Source: Clostridia bacterium (GTDB lineage Bacteria; Bacillota_A; Clostridia; UMGS1883). Taken from it: a stretch of DNA of 55,481 nucleotides. Location of the stretch: contig JAFUJZ010000026.1 of NCBI GenBank assembly GCA_017467965.1, positions 1-55,481 on the forward strand, given 5' to 3'. The translations under genes were made by a program, and so were the position numbers. Positions 8,624 to 18,442 of this stretch are shown here, piece by piece. A model generated the notes under the pieces. It was not told where the DNA came from. It worked only from the letters and a program-made list of their open reading frames with translations, and ran no database searches. Numbering within the stretch: position 1 is the first letter of the stretch; each line of letters starts with the position of its first letter.

Positions 8624-9103
8624 ATGAAAAAGAAGATTATTTCCGTGCTTTTGGCTTTAATGATCTTATTTACGGCACAGATTGCAGCATATGCACATCC
8701 GGAATCTGTTCAGGAAGGAAGCCAGAGTACGGTTTCCAACTTAATAACGATTAAAAAACCCGACACAGCCTCTACATCCACGTTGAAGTCTACATACTCA
8801 ATCACGGGTGTCGGCTCAGAAGGTGTGTCTGTATGTTTTTACGTATTTGACGGCACACAGTTCGTCCCCCATAAAAATGCGGACGGTTCTGTGGCAACCT
8901 ACACAATCGGCTCATCCGGCGTATTTTACCGCCAGATTTCCCTCAAGGAGGGTAACAACCGTATTTGTGTAAGAGCTGAAGCCCCCGACGGTAGCTATCA
9001 GCTCAGCTATCTTACAATCAACGTTGTAAAATCAGACGTAGTGGCGGATATTCAAGCATTTTCGCTTAACGTACAGTCCAAGTTAAACGGTTGGCTTAAT
9101 TAA
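8624..9103 (+). CDS. Small secreted protein of unknown function (Ig-like fold suggested)
   Basis: The protein of 159 residues has a clear Sec signal peptide (MKKKIISVLLALMILF, then a cleavage region near AYA at residues 20-24) and a mature part rich in beta-strand patterns (SVCFYVFDGTQFVP, NRICVRAEAPDGSYQLSYLTINV) resembling a bacterial Ig-like or filamin-type sandwich. I recognise no catalytic motif. I start at 8624 because GGAGGTAATCACT precedes that ATG; the frame extends 5 codons further upstream without a ribosome site. It sits between walK and yycH, an unusual position, with its own promoter. It could be an exported partner of the Wal sensor or a wall protein; this is inference. Confidence 0.75.
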   Translation: MKKKIISVLLALMILFTAQIAAYAHPESVQEGSQSTVSNLITIKKPDTASTSTLKSTYSITGVGSEGVSVCFYVFDGTQFVPHKNADGSVATYTIGSSGVFYRQISLKEGNNRICVRAEAPDGSYQLSYLTINVVKSDVVADIQAFSLNVQSKLNGWLN

Positions 9104-9180
9104 AATTCAGTATAACGACACAGAGGAAATCCGCAGAATATTTGCGGATTTCTTTTGGATTACGGTATAAGAGGTCTGAT

Positions 9181-10599
9181 ATGTTCAAGGAACGCGTCAA
9201 AACTTCAATAATTGTAATGCTGCTTTTAAACTGTGTGTTTTTAACATACCAGATGTGGTTCAAAAGCGGCATGCTCGGTGCTGACTGGCCGCATTTTTCT
9301 TTTGCGGACCTTCCCTTTGTGCGCCTTTTTATAGGTCAAGAGGTAACTGTCAGCGTTCCTAAGGAAAACCTCTCGAAGCCACGTAAAATAGTTATTAACG
9401 ACGGCGGCTTGTGGATTCCCTATTACAATACCGACGAAGCGTTTGACAATCTTGACGAAAAAACCTCTGATATATTAAGAAGCGTTTTAAAAGGCAACGC
9501 AAAAAGAAGCGGTGCAATCAGCTATGATAAATGGCTCAACTACTTAAGCGAACCCAGCGTATATGTGGAATATCCCATAAGCGTAAGCCCGAGGATGCTT
9601 TCCATGGTACTCAATACAAGCTTTGAAAAATTCCCCTCCGATATTTCAAGCATAAAGGATGCAATCATTATCCCCGAGGGCGATGATGCCGTGAGAGTTG
9701 CAATCCGCGACGCAAAAACCGACGAGGCAATGGAATTTTATATAGAGGACGAAAAGCTCTCCTTCCCCGAGGAGGTACTTTCAATGTTTGCTGCAAAGTA
9801 TCCTCGTGACGGATATTACGAATTTGCCTATACAACCCTCTTAGGTGACACTCTCGGCGGTTCGGTAGGTATTGATGACTTGGTGCTGTTTTCCGATAAC
9901 GACTCGGTTTACCGTGACATAAAGGCTGCCAACCCCTTAGAGGGCAAAAAGCATGCCGATGTATTAAAGGGCTTTTCCTTTGACCCCAATCCCTTGAGGC
10001 ATTATCCCGACCAGTTCGGCGCGGAATCTTACGTCGAAAACTATGCAACTGTCCGCATTTTCCCTGACGGATATATTGAATACAGTGCAGTTGACCCTGA
10101 AAAGGGCATCGATTTGGGCAAATCAAAGGACAACCAGTACGAGATTTTGAATGCTGCAATCGATTTTGCCGAAAAGCTTTGGAGCGGTGTCTCCACAGAG
10201 CCGTTAACGGTGCTTGTTTCGGGCATCGAGACAACCCAGACAGGTCACAGGTTTACATTTGACTATTATTACGGAGGCCGTGAAATTGCTGTCAGCCTTG
10301 AAAAAAACGGCGTACAGCCTTTGTATCACGCTATAGAGATAGTCACGTACGGCAACAAGATTGTTTCCTACCGTCAGTATCTCAGACGCTACGAGCAGGC
10401 AGATTCCGTTACCATGCAGGAAAACTTTGTTTCCGCACTGGACTATTTCATCACCCTTTTTGAAAACGGCAATCACACTATTACAGATTTGTATCCCGGA
10501 TATTTTGACACAGGGGAAAATAGCGTAACGCTGAAAACTACTTGGCTTTCAAGGGTTGATACAAGCGACGAAAGATACCCCAAAAAGCAAATGCCATAA
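9181..10599 (+). CDS. yycH: YycH-family regulator of WalK
   Basis: Protein of 472 residues with an N-terminal membrane anchor (SIIVMLLLNCVFLTYQMWF, about 8-26) and a long extracytoplasmic part, the layout of YycH (WalH). In Bacillus YycH and YycI bind WalK at the membrane and modulate its activity. The assignment rests on order (walR-walK-x-yycH-yycI), topology, length and motifs such as RIFPDGYIEYSAV. I start at MFKERVK (9181), which follows GAGGTCTGAT; an upstream in-frame ATG has no ribosome site. It precedes yycI by 22 bp. Confidence 0.8.
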   Translation: MFKERVKTSIIVMLLLNCVFLTYQMWFKSGMLGADWPHFSFADLPFVRLFIGQEVTVSVPKENLSKPRKIVINDGGLWIPYYNTDEAFDNLDEKTSDILRSVLKGNAKRSGAISYDKWLNYLSEPSVYVEYPISVSPRMLSMVLNTSFEKFPSDISSIKDAIIIPEGDDAVRVAIRDAKTDEAMEFYIEDEKLSFPEEVLSMFAAKYPRDGYYEFAYTTLLGDTLGGSVGIDDLVLFSDNDSVYRDIKAANPLEGKKHADVLKGFSFDPNPLRHYPDQFGAESYVENYATVRIFPDGYIEYSAVDPEKGIDLGKSKDNQYEILNAAIDFAEKLWSGVSTEPLTVLVSGIETTQTGHRFTFDYYYGGREIAVSLEKNGVQPLYHAIEIVTYGNKIVSYRQYLRRYEQADSVTMQENFVSALDYFITLFENGNHTITDLYPGYFDTGENSVTLKTTWLSRVDTSDERYPKKQMP

Positions 10600-10621
10600 A
10601 TTACAAAGGAGGAAAAGCTTT

Positions 10622-11371
10622 ATGTCATGGTCAAAAATCAAAAACATAATGATTGGTATACTTGTGCTCATAAACGTGTTTCTCCTTATTGATATTGCAC
10701 TTACAAAGTATATTTCCTCCGCTCTTCCAAAGGGTACGGGCGAGGATTTTGTAAACGTTCTCAAGCAAAAGGATATTACAATTGAAAAAGCGCTTATTCC
10801 CGAATATTACGAAAAACGAACCGTGCTCACCGTTGAGCTGTACTCTCTTGACCAGCTGTCACAGATGTTTTTGGGCAAAAAGGTAGGCTACACATCCTCA
10901 GATGACAATGTGGTTGCCACCTGTGAAATGGGCGAAATCATTGTGGACGGCAACTATATTACATTTACGGGTAAGGGCGCACCTGTAGCTAAAAACGGTA
11001 CAGATATATTAAAAGCTATGAAAGCTATCGGCATTAGCACGGAAGGTGCAGTGTATGACGAGGATGACGGCGTTGTAAAGCTGGTATTTGATTCGGTTGA
11101 GGTAGAGGGTATTTACCTTGACATCACACTTTCCGAGGATGGCAAAATAGCCTCTGCAGAGGGCGTATGGCCTAAAATCACCATTGACGGCATTGATGAA
11201 AAGGTAAGCGTTATAACAGCAGTGCTCGACATAAGAAACAGCCTGCCCGAGGGTGCTCATATTGCTGATATTGAAAAGACATACATTTTTGAATGTATCA
11301 ATAATATTCCACGAATAAGGAACGCTTGGCGCATATCCTCCCAAGGAAAAAGCTATGTTGTAAGCGGATGA
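10622..11371 (+). CDS. yycI: YycI-family regulator of WalK
   Basis: Protein of 249 residues: short cytoplasmic N-terminus MSWSKIKNI, one TM helix (IMIGILVLINVFLLIDIAL, about 9-28), then an extracytoplasmic domain. The N-terminal W-S-K-I-K-N signature with a single anchor is typical of YycI (WalI). The start has AAAGGAGG. The usual next gene walJ (YycJ hydrolase) is absent; the next gene is on the other strand. It is probably co-transcribed with yycH and modulates WalK. Confidence 0.8.
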   Translation: MSWSKIKNIMIGILVLINVFLLIDIALTKYISSALPKGTGEDFVNVLKQKDITIEKALIPEYYEKRTVLTVELYSLDQLSQMFLGKKVGYTSSDDNVVATCEMGEIIVDGNYITFTGKGAPVAKNGTDILKAMKAIGISTEGAVYDEDDGVVKLVFDSVEVEGIYLDITLSEDGKIASAEGVWPKITIDGIDEKVSVITAVLDIRNSLPEGAHIADIEKTYIFECINNIPRIRNAWRISSQGKSYVVSG

Positions 11372-11447
11372 TTTGTGCACAATGACTAAAATCACGCTCG
11401 TTAAATTGGACAATAGGTCAAAATTACTAAAATGACGCGGATTGTGT

Positions 11448-11475
11448 TTGACTTTTTTGGGAATTATGGTATCAT
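11448..11475 (+). promoter_or_regulatory. Orphan promoter upstream of a possible small RNA
   Basis: TTGACT (11448-11453), 16-base spacer and extended -10 TGGTATCAT (TATCAT 11470-11475). No gene follows on this strand before the terminator at 11561-11590. Confidence 0.5.
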
Positions 11476-11481
11476 AAGTAT

Positions 11482-11590
11482 TGTAATAATTAGAAAATGC
11501 CCTTGCAAAGGGCAAAAATAAAGAGTAGACATAATTCGGTCACTAAAAATAAGGGAAAACAAAAAGCCTCCGCTATGCGGAGGCTTTTTT
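11482..11590 (+). ncRNA. Candidate small RNA of about 110 nt
   Basis: The predicted transcript runs from the orphan promoter to the terminator. It holds a small hairpin GCCCTTGCAAAGGGC near its start and the terminator stem at its end. The only frame opening at an ATG (11496) has no ribosome site and runs through the terminator, so it is not a credible gene. I match it to no known RNA family. It could instead be the tail of the yycI transcript. Confidence 0.3.
11561..11590. terminator. Bidirectional terminator between yycI and the ricin-domain gene
   Basis: Stem GCCTCCGC/GCGGAGGC with a 3-base loop, preceded by A5 and followed by T6. It serves the plus-strand wal genes and the minus-strand gene ending at 11604. 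Confidence 0.85.
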
Positions 11591-11603
11591 CGTATTGTTT
11601 TAA

Positions 11604-12896
11604 TCAATAAGCGTCAGAGATTGTCCAGCGTTGCTTGAGACTGGGGTTTTTAGCCTCCTGAACAAGCTTGTTGTCATCTGTCAATGTAAGATAAAGCGCA
11701 GAGTGTACACTCTTTATGTAGTATGTGCCGTCGCCGTTCTTTTCAAAAATCCACCTTTGGTTTGTGTCGCGGCTTGTCTGCCATGTGATGATTGGATCAC
11801 CTGCAACAAGAGAGCGTGCATTAACGTCAACGCTCTTTTGTGTTGTGATGTTTTCGATAACGTAAACATCCTCAGCATATTCAATAAGCGTCCACTTAAA
11901 GCTGTCCGAATTATCATTTGCAAGTGCCTTCAAACCGTCAATATCGGAAAGATACATATCGCCGATACTGAATGTGCGGTAAGGTGCCTCACTCTTTTCC
12001 TCTTCCTTGGGGGGAGTATAGTTAATCTCTAACTTTACAGCAGGAGAAGAGGACTGATTAAAGCTATCACCAAAGGGAATAATAACCCATTTTTGATTAT
12101 CAGATACTGTTTTTGTGTTCTGGATAACGCCACTACCTTTAGGCTCGATAGGTAAATGACAGCTACGAGCCGAAATAAGCGTACCGCCTGCTACATTTTC
12201 AAGGGCAAATTTTTGGTTATCACCTGTACCCATATCCCAAGTGATAATGGAAACACCCGGTGTTGTGCCGTGACTGTTTACGTCAAGGTTTTTACCCGTC
12301 AGAACAGACTGGATATGATAGTAACCGTCAAACTCAGTTTTAATGAACTTAAATTCCTGATTTGCGCTCTTTGTGTAATCTTCTGCCGAAAGAGAATTAT
12401 CACCCGCTGTAAGAGCCTTACCGGTATCAAGGTTTACGATTGCATATGTTTTGTTTTCTTCGACAACGGTGTCGGCAACGGGGAGCTGTTTTTTTGTAAA
12501 AACAAGTGTTGCGGTATCAGCGTACCATTTTGCCTCCATGCCTACAGCCTCTGCCGCAAGATGTGCCGGAAGATACACCATGCCGTTACGCACCAAAAGT
12601 GGTGTAGCAAAATTATCCGAGGGAGTGTATTTTTCGCCGTTAACATAAACCGTTATATCTTCGCCTTCATCGGGGAAAAGGTTGATACCATTTATGAAAG
12701 CGGACTGTGTTTTTTGGTCAAAAGCATAGCGAACGCCCAGTGCCTCGGCAATAGATGAAAGCGGTACATACGCGGTAGACTCAGAAAAAACCATATCAGA
12801 ATCCACCATAACACCTTCTACCTCTAAATTAACGGCACTTACGCTTATGCTCGATAAAAGAAAAACACAAAGAAGAACCGAAATAAACTTTTTCAT
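11604..12896 (-). CDS. Secreted protein with copper-amine-oxidase-like N-domain and ricin-type lectin repeats
   Basis: This 430-residue protein has a signal peptide (about 1-21). Next comes a stalk domain of the 'copper amine oxidase N-terminal' type (about 25-130; AYVPLSSIAEALGVRY and MVYLPAHLAAEAVGMEAKW). Two ricin-like beta-trefoil segments follow (about 145-275 and 310-428) with repeated QxW/QxF elements (NQEFKF, NQKFALE, NQKWVI, NQRWIFE, KQRWTI). It has no catalytic module, so it probably binds carbohydrate at the cell surface. It lies just downstream of the giant pectinase gene on the same strand and may bind the same polysaccharide. The two-module layout without an enzyme is unusual. 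Confidence 0.85.
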   Translation of the reverse strand: MKKFISVLLCVFLLSSISVSAVNLEVEGVMVDSDMVFSESTAYVPLSSIAEALGVRYAFDQKTQSAFINGINLFPDEGEDITVYVNGEKYTPSDNFATPLLVRNGMVYLPAHLAAEAVGMEAKWYADTATLVFTKKQLPVADTVVEENKTYAIVNLDTGKALTAGDNSLSAEDYTKSANQEFKFIKTEFDGYYHIQSVLTGKNLDVNSHGTTPGVSIITWDMGTGDNQKFALENVAGGTLISARSCHLPIEPKGSGVIQNTKTVSDNQKWVIIPFGDSFNQSSSPAVKLEINYTPPKEEEKSEAPYRTFSIGDMYLSDIDGLKALANDNSDSFKWTLIEYAEDVYVIENITTQKSVDVNARSLVAGDPIITWQTSRDTNQRWIFEKNGDGTYYIKSVHSALYLTLTDDNKLVQEAKNPSLKQRWTISDAY

Positions 12897-12976
12897 GATT
12901 TGCCTCCTTCAATAAATTTAAACAAAATCGAGAACCACAAACGGAAGAGGGGGGTTAAAGCATTGAAAATGCTTTT

Positions 12977-15900
12977 TTATTGTGCCGAACCTTCTTTTGT
13001 GATTGTGCTGTAGGGTGCCATTGTTATAACTGACGAGCCTACCTTAACACTCTTGTATTCGTCGGAGTTATTAAAAATCTTTGTATGAGTACTGTTTTCG
13101 AAAACGTAAACATCGGATACAATACTTATAACTTCCATGTATTCTTTTGTTTTAAGAAGTCCTTGCTCAAAAGCATTTTGACTGAAAAGCTCTGCACACT
13201 TATTTGCCCCTGCAAAGGAAATATGCAGCTTATCAGCCATTTGGTTTGCGTTGTAGTCCCAAAGCTGATAATTTTGAGAAACAAAGGGTCTGCCCACTGT
13301 GGCAAAGTAGTTGCCTGCCAAATCGTAAAGGTTTACAAAGCTTACGCCTGTTTCCTGACTAACCTCTTCAACAGCGTTGAAGAAACCGCCGTTATTGCCG
13401 TTGGGCTTGTCAAAATCACCTGCATTGCCCCATGAGTAGCCTACAGAGGGCTGAGGTTTAACAAGGATTACCTTGATGCCTTTTGCTTCTGCTTTACTAA
13501 TCATGTCCTTAAGTGCGTTTTTCATGGTGTCATGTGTTTTGTCGTCACGGTTACGGTCGTTTATACCAAACTGAATGATAAATACGTCGCCCTCTTTTCC
13601 CGCCTTAAGAACTGTGGGGAAAATAACGTCACGCCAGTTACGTGCCCAGTCACCGCTTGCAGCTAAGTTTACAACGTCATATTCGTCGGAAAGATAACGG
13701 TCCAATACCTGTGCCCAGCCTGTTCTTACAGTACCGGGCTCAATATCGGCATCTGTGTTTTCGGGGATAATCGGGTAGTAGTTGCAAAGTGTGGAATCGC
13801 CTGCCACAAATACCTTTGTCTTGGGATTTATGATTGTGGGTGAAAGTGCAACCTCGATTGATTTGAGGCTTGTTGTTTTTTCGGTAAGCTTTACTCTTGC
13901 ACCGTCTGTTATTTCAAAATCGTTAAAGGTGTAGCGTGTGTTGTCGGGTACACCTACTGTGCCGTACATGTCAACGTTGCTGCCTACAACTACACCGTTG
14001 AGCCATATATGAGCACGTTCACGGTCATTTTTTGTAAAAGCAAAGTCATATGTACCGTCGGGAATATTCATCACATATTCACCCTGTGCAGTATTGATGC
14101 CGCCTGTGGGAGCAAATGTGAATATAGGCGTTATTTCAACTGTTGCTTCGCTTGATGTGCTTATATTTATCCTACCGTCTGTGGGAAGAGCCTGAGTAAC
14201 AAGTGTGTCGTCTGTTTCCCATGTGAGGTATGTCTCGCCGTTGATTGTAACGTTTGTGCCGCCCTTTATTACAACGCGGAACTTGTCACTAAAGCCCCAG
14301 CCACGCACGTCAAAGGTGTAATCACCTGTAAATGTGGCAATCTGACGGTAGCCATTGTCTTGTCTTGCCGCCATATCGGGGATTTGATGCAAGCCCTGCG
14401 CCATAAGCTCTGCAATCTTGAATGCGCCGTGGTAGGAAAAATGTGTGTTGTCCGCAACGCCGTCGGGATATTTGGGATATTCGCCCGCTTTGGAATGAAG
14501 GTAAAGGGCTGTTGAGCCTTCCATGCCGTAGTTGTTTGCCAACGCACGGGAGGAAGAATTGATATCAATTAAAGGAAGATTATATTTAATAGCCGCATCG
14601 CGGAGGAGAGTAGTGTAGCTTACGCCGTCGCCGGGCTCCCAGATAGTGCCTGTTTCCTCGTTGAACCATCTGGACTGGGTCTGTGTTGCAATAATCACGT
14701 TAAGTCCCTTTTCAAGTGCGGGGTTAATGTACTCTTCCTCGAGCATAACCGTAAAGTCCTCGTGGCTGATATATCTTTCGGGCTTGTTCCATGCACCTTC
14801 GTTGTGACCAAACTGTATGATTACATAGTCACCTTCTTGAGCGTCATTAAGGATCTATGTCCACCTGCCCTCATTAAAGAAGATCTTTAAGCTACTGCCT
14901 GCCATTGCAAGGTTTTCAATTGTTACTGATTTGTCAAAAAACATATGAAGCATCTGTCCCCAGCCTGCCTGAGGTGCCATGTTGTCACGATAGGACTGGG
15001 CTGTAGAGTCGCCCGCTATAAAAATCTTCACACTGTCACGCCTCGCTTTGCCTCTTGTGATTGTTACCTCACGTGTTTCGCCGTTCCAGTTTACATTCAT
15101 ACCGAAAGCCTCGGCAATAACTCTCACGGGAACCATAGTGCGGTCATTTACAATAACGCTCTCAGCATCCATTGATTTGGAAACGCCGTTTAACGTATAT
15201 TCGTTTGTGCCAATAGTTGTTTTGAAGACGGATTTGTCCTTTTCGATAGTTACAACGCCGTCAGAATAGCCCACTGTAGCATCAAAAGCCTCGGCAATAA
15301 AGCGGAGCGGAACCATTGTTCTGTTATTTGCAATATATGCAGGAGCATCAAGTGCTTTTTTCACGCCGTTAAGGTCAGCTTCTGCCGAATCAATGGTAAG
15401 TGTCACGCCGTGCTCAAGGTAGTAGCTAAGGTGAGGAGGCTGGTTGTAGCTGGAGTTCTGCCATACTATACCCATGCGGTAAACATGGTCTGTCATAAGC
15501 GGAGGAACGGAAAATTCCGTAGGAATAGTAGTTGTATAAATGCGGATTGCGTTGTTATCCTGTGTGCGCCAGATAACCTCTTCACGCCAGTCACCAAAAA
15601 TATCTGCCTGGAGACAGGGGGTTGACTTGCTACCATTATTGGCAGCACAGCCGTCGTTCCATGTGTCGATAAGTAACTCGCCGTGACCTTCTTTGTTTAC
15701 ATCGGTAATGCCTGTACCGCCCAAATATTCGTCATACAAGTCGCCGTCCCAGTAGATACGGAAATTCTGACCGCAGTCGTCAACATCGGTTACTGTTTCA
15801 CCTAAGGAATTGACGCGTCTTGCGCCGCTACCTACGTTTACAACAAAATTGCCACGGAAGGGACCGGGGTTTGAAATCATACCGCGACCTGTGTCCTTGC

Positions 15901-17143
15901 CTGCATTTTCATGGAAGAGAATATCACCTGTTGCCGCGTCGTAAATTGTGTAGCCGTAGGGAGCATTTTCATGCACGGAGAAATATTCCATTCCGTCGTT
16001 GTCGGGGTCAAAATCGCCAAGATGCTGAGCGTCGCCGTGACCTTTGCCGGAGCACCAGAGAACACTGCCGTCATCGTCAAGAGCGATAGAACCAAAGAAA
16101 ATTTCATCCTTGCTGTCATTATCGGCATCACCTACAGAAAGGTTGTGGTTGCCCTGACCAATGTAGATTTCGTTGCCCTCATCCATTGTGTCAAAACGCC
16201 ATACCTTTGTTAAGGTGTTATTTTTGAATGTATATGCCGCAACCACCATTCTACCGGGGCCTATGTGAGCTCTGCCGTGGTAGTAGCCGCGCTGTGTTAT
16301 AACATGGGGAGTTACGCCGTCAAGATATGCTACGCAGGCGTTGTAACGTTCACTGCGGTTGCCTGCGTTGTCACCGAAAACGAGTGTATCGGGTTCATTA
16401 TTCTGAGGGTCGTAGGGCACTCTTGTTATCTCCTTGCCTGTTGCGCCTTCAAAAACGCTTAAGAATAAGGGACCGTCAATGTTTTTTCCGCACCATACAT
16501 TGGTGTAAACTGCATCAGGGTCGCCAATGACTGTACCTGTACCGTCAACCGTGCCATCGCAGGTACGAAGAGTAACTTCTGCTTTGCCGTCACCGTCAAG
16601 GTCGTAAACAACCATTTGTGTGTCATGTGCACCTGCACGCACGTTTATACCCATATTGATACGCCACATAAATGTGCCGTCGAATTCATATGCGTCAATA
16701 TATACTCTGTCACTGTTTCCGCCTGTTGCGGCATCCTTGGAGTCGGAGGGGTCCCACTTTAAGATGATTTCATATTCGCCGTCGCCGTCTAAGTCGTCAA
16801 TTGCCGCATCGTTGGGTGAGTACGTAACGCCTTCAACGGTGGGCGTGGGCTGGAGCACGGGTATTTCAAGATACTGCTTTGCCCATACCGAAACGCTTTC
16901 TTTGCCCTCTAAATTGTATACTGAATTGATATTGCCTTCTGTATCGGTGTAGTTTGTGGCAGAGGTGGTCAGTATAAGCTCACCGTCACGGTAAAGGTTG
17001 TAGCTTTCGCTTGTCATCTGCCATGAAAGATAAACGCCGTCTTCTACCTTTACAGCTACCAAGCCGCCGTCGGGAGCGGCAAGTGCTGTTATTGCCGTAA
17101 ATGACAGCAATACGATGATTAGTGAGATTAGTAGTTTTTTCAT
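12977..17143 (-). pseudogene. Giant secreted PL11 rhamnogalacturonan lyase with two SGNH acetylesterase domains, interrupted by one in-frame TAG
   Basis: From MKKLLIS (17143, after AAGGAGG) the frame is open for 762 codons, meets TAG at 14857-14855, then continues in the same frame for 625 more codons to 12977. In order it encodes a signal peptide (1-23); a PL11 lyase propeller with Ca-binding DxDGDG loops (about 24-600); two copper-amine-oxidase-like stalk repeats (about 610-700, NRTMVPLRFIAEAF and DRTMVPVRVIAEAF); an SGNH esterase of CE12 type starting IFIAGDSTAQSY and holding the TAG just before GDYVIIQFGHN; a beta-sandwich (about 930-1100); and a second SGNH domain (FVAGDSTLCNYY, FIIQFGINDRN, LHISFAG). 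With the stop read as such, the product is the lyase plus a cut esterase. One base change (AAG to TAG) explains it. Confidence 0.85.
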
Positions 17144-17206
17144 TTTCGTTCCTCCTTGAGGTTTGATTAGGTAATTGAGACACAGGCGATTCATGAATCG
17201 CCCCTA

Positions 17207-18442
17207 TTACGCTTTGTATGCTTCCCCACCCCAGTAACGGGTGTTGTTATAAAGACGCTTTGGTTGGGGAAGTGTTTTGTTACTTGTTTTTGTTATGTCA
17301 ATATCCTTTGAAGAATAAATAACCGCTTCATCATTTGAATATACGATAAGCTGGTCTGTTCCCGAATCTACCAAATCACCCCATGCAACGTAGCCGTCAA
17401 AGGGGAAATTAAAGATAGTGTTAAGATTGCCGTCATATACTGCGTTGGGCATTCCGCCGCCTCGGCGGTAAGCCAGAATATGGTCTGTATGGTTACCGTC
17501 AAGGTTGTTGATAACTGTGCACACACTGCTCCAACCGGGAATTGTACGCTTTTCCTTATACAAACAGTCGCCGGTTGACGAAACGATGAATATTCCATCC
17601 AAACCGGGGTTGGAACGGTCGATACGGTCAAGCCCGCAAATTTCAAGTCCGGGAAGGTCGGGTCGAAGGTTGCCGATTGCAACGTTCTGACTTTCTACAG
17701 TATCTGTAAAACGCCAAAGGAGCTTACCGTCATTGGTATAAGCCGTGAAATCGTCACCGCCTACCACAACTTCCATGTTGCCGTCAGAGTTTATATCGCC
17801 AACCCAGATGCAGTCGGCGTGGTCTTTCATGTCAATTGTCCAGAGAGTTTCGCCCTTGTGGTTTAAAATATCGTAGCCTAAGATTACCTCGTCGCGTCCG
17901 TCGCCGTTTAAGTCGTAGCACCAAGGGTAATGACCTGTGTTGCCCTCGTGCTCCCACATTACGTTAAAATCCTTGTCAAGTGCCCACGCCTTGTGGTAAC
18001 GGTTTTTAACGATAATATTCTGGGGGTAACCTGTGCCCTCTAAATCACATATCATAATGCAGTCGTGAGCGTGTTCATCGGGCAGGGCATGCTTTGAAAT
18101 AAACGAGCCGTCTTTGCCCGAGAAAATGCAAAGGTGGTCATCCATTGCGCATATGATTTCAAGCTGACCGTCATGGTTGATATCATATACCTGACAGGGT
18201 ATGTCGGCACCACTAGGCTGTGCATCGGGGTCAACCGTGCCTATCTGCCAAAGCACATTGCCCTCCAAATCAAAAGCAGTTACCGCCTGCACACTATGAG
18301 GCCAGTAGCGGTCATCAAAGTGTGAATCCGGCTGTACCATGACTATTTCCATTCTACCGTCGTTATTTATATCGCCAAGCCACATGCGGCAGAATTTGCC
18401 TGCGGGGGTTAAATCGATTCGCGTTATTTCGTTAAGTGTCAT
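17207..18442 (-). CDS. Cytoplasmic FG-GAP/VCBS-like beta-propeller protein
   Basis: A protein of 411 residues without signal peptide, made of repeated blades with the calcium-loop type signature DINNDGRMEIVM, DINHDGQLEIIC, DLNGDGRDEVIL and DINSDGNMEVVV. Such propellers form the core of PL11 rhamnogalacturonan lyases, but the protein is shorter and I cannot point to the PL11 active site. It overlaps the GH105 gene by 4 bp (ATGA), so the two are translated together. A role in handling imported rhamnogalacturonan oligomers, either as enzyme or as binding protein, is inferred from this coupling. The 63 bp to the giant pectinase gene contain no clear terminator. Confidence 0.75.
   Translation of the reverse strand: MTLNEITRIDLTPAGKFCRMWLGDINNDGRMEIVMVQPDSHFDDRYWPHSVQAVTAFDLEGNVLWQIGTVDPDAQPSGADIPCQVYDINHDGQLEIICAMDDHLCIFSGKDGSFISKHALPDEHAHDCIMICDLEGTGYPQNIIVKNRYHKAWALDKDFNVMWEHEGNTGHYPWCYDLNGDGRDEVILGYDILNHKGETLWTIDMKDHADCIWVGDINSDGNMEVVVGGDDFTAYTNDGKLLWRFTDTVESQNVAIGNLRPDLPGLEICGLDRIDRSNPGLDGIFIVSSTGDCLYKEKRTIPGWSSVCTVINNLDGNHTDHILAYRRGGGMPNAVYDGNLNTIFNFPFDGYVAWGDLVDSGTDQLIVYSNDEAVIYSSKDIDITKTSNKTLPQPKRLYNNTRYWGGEAYKA

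Noticed and set aside
14855..14857. General reassignment of TAG in this organism
   Set aside because: Only one internal TAG was seen, and other genes stop normally (for example TAG ends the 78-residue gene at 47863). A local mutation is simpler.
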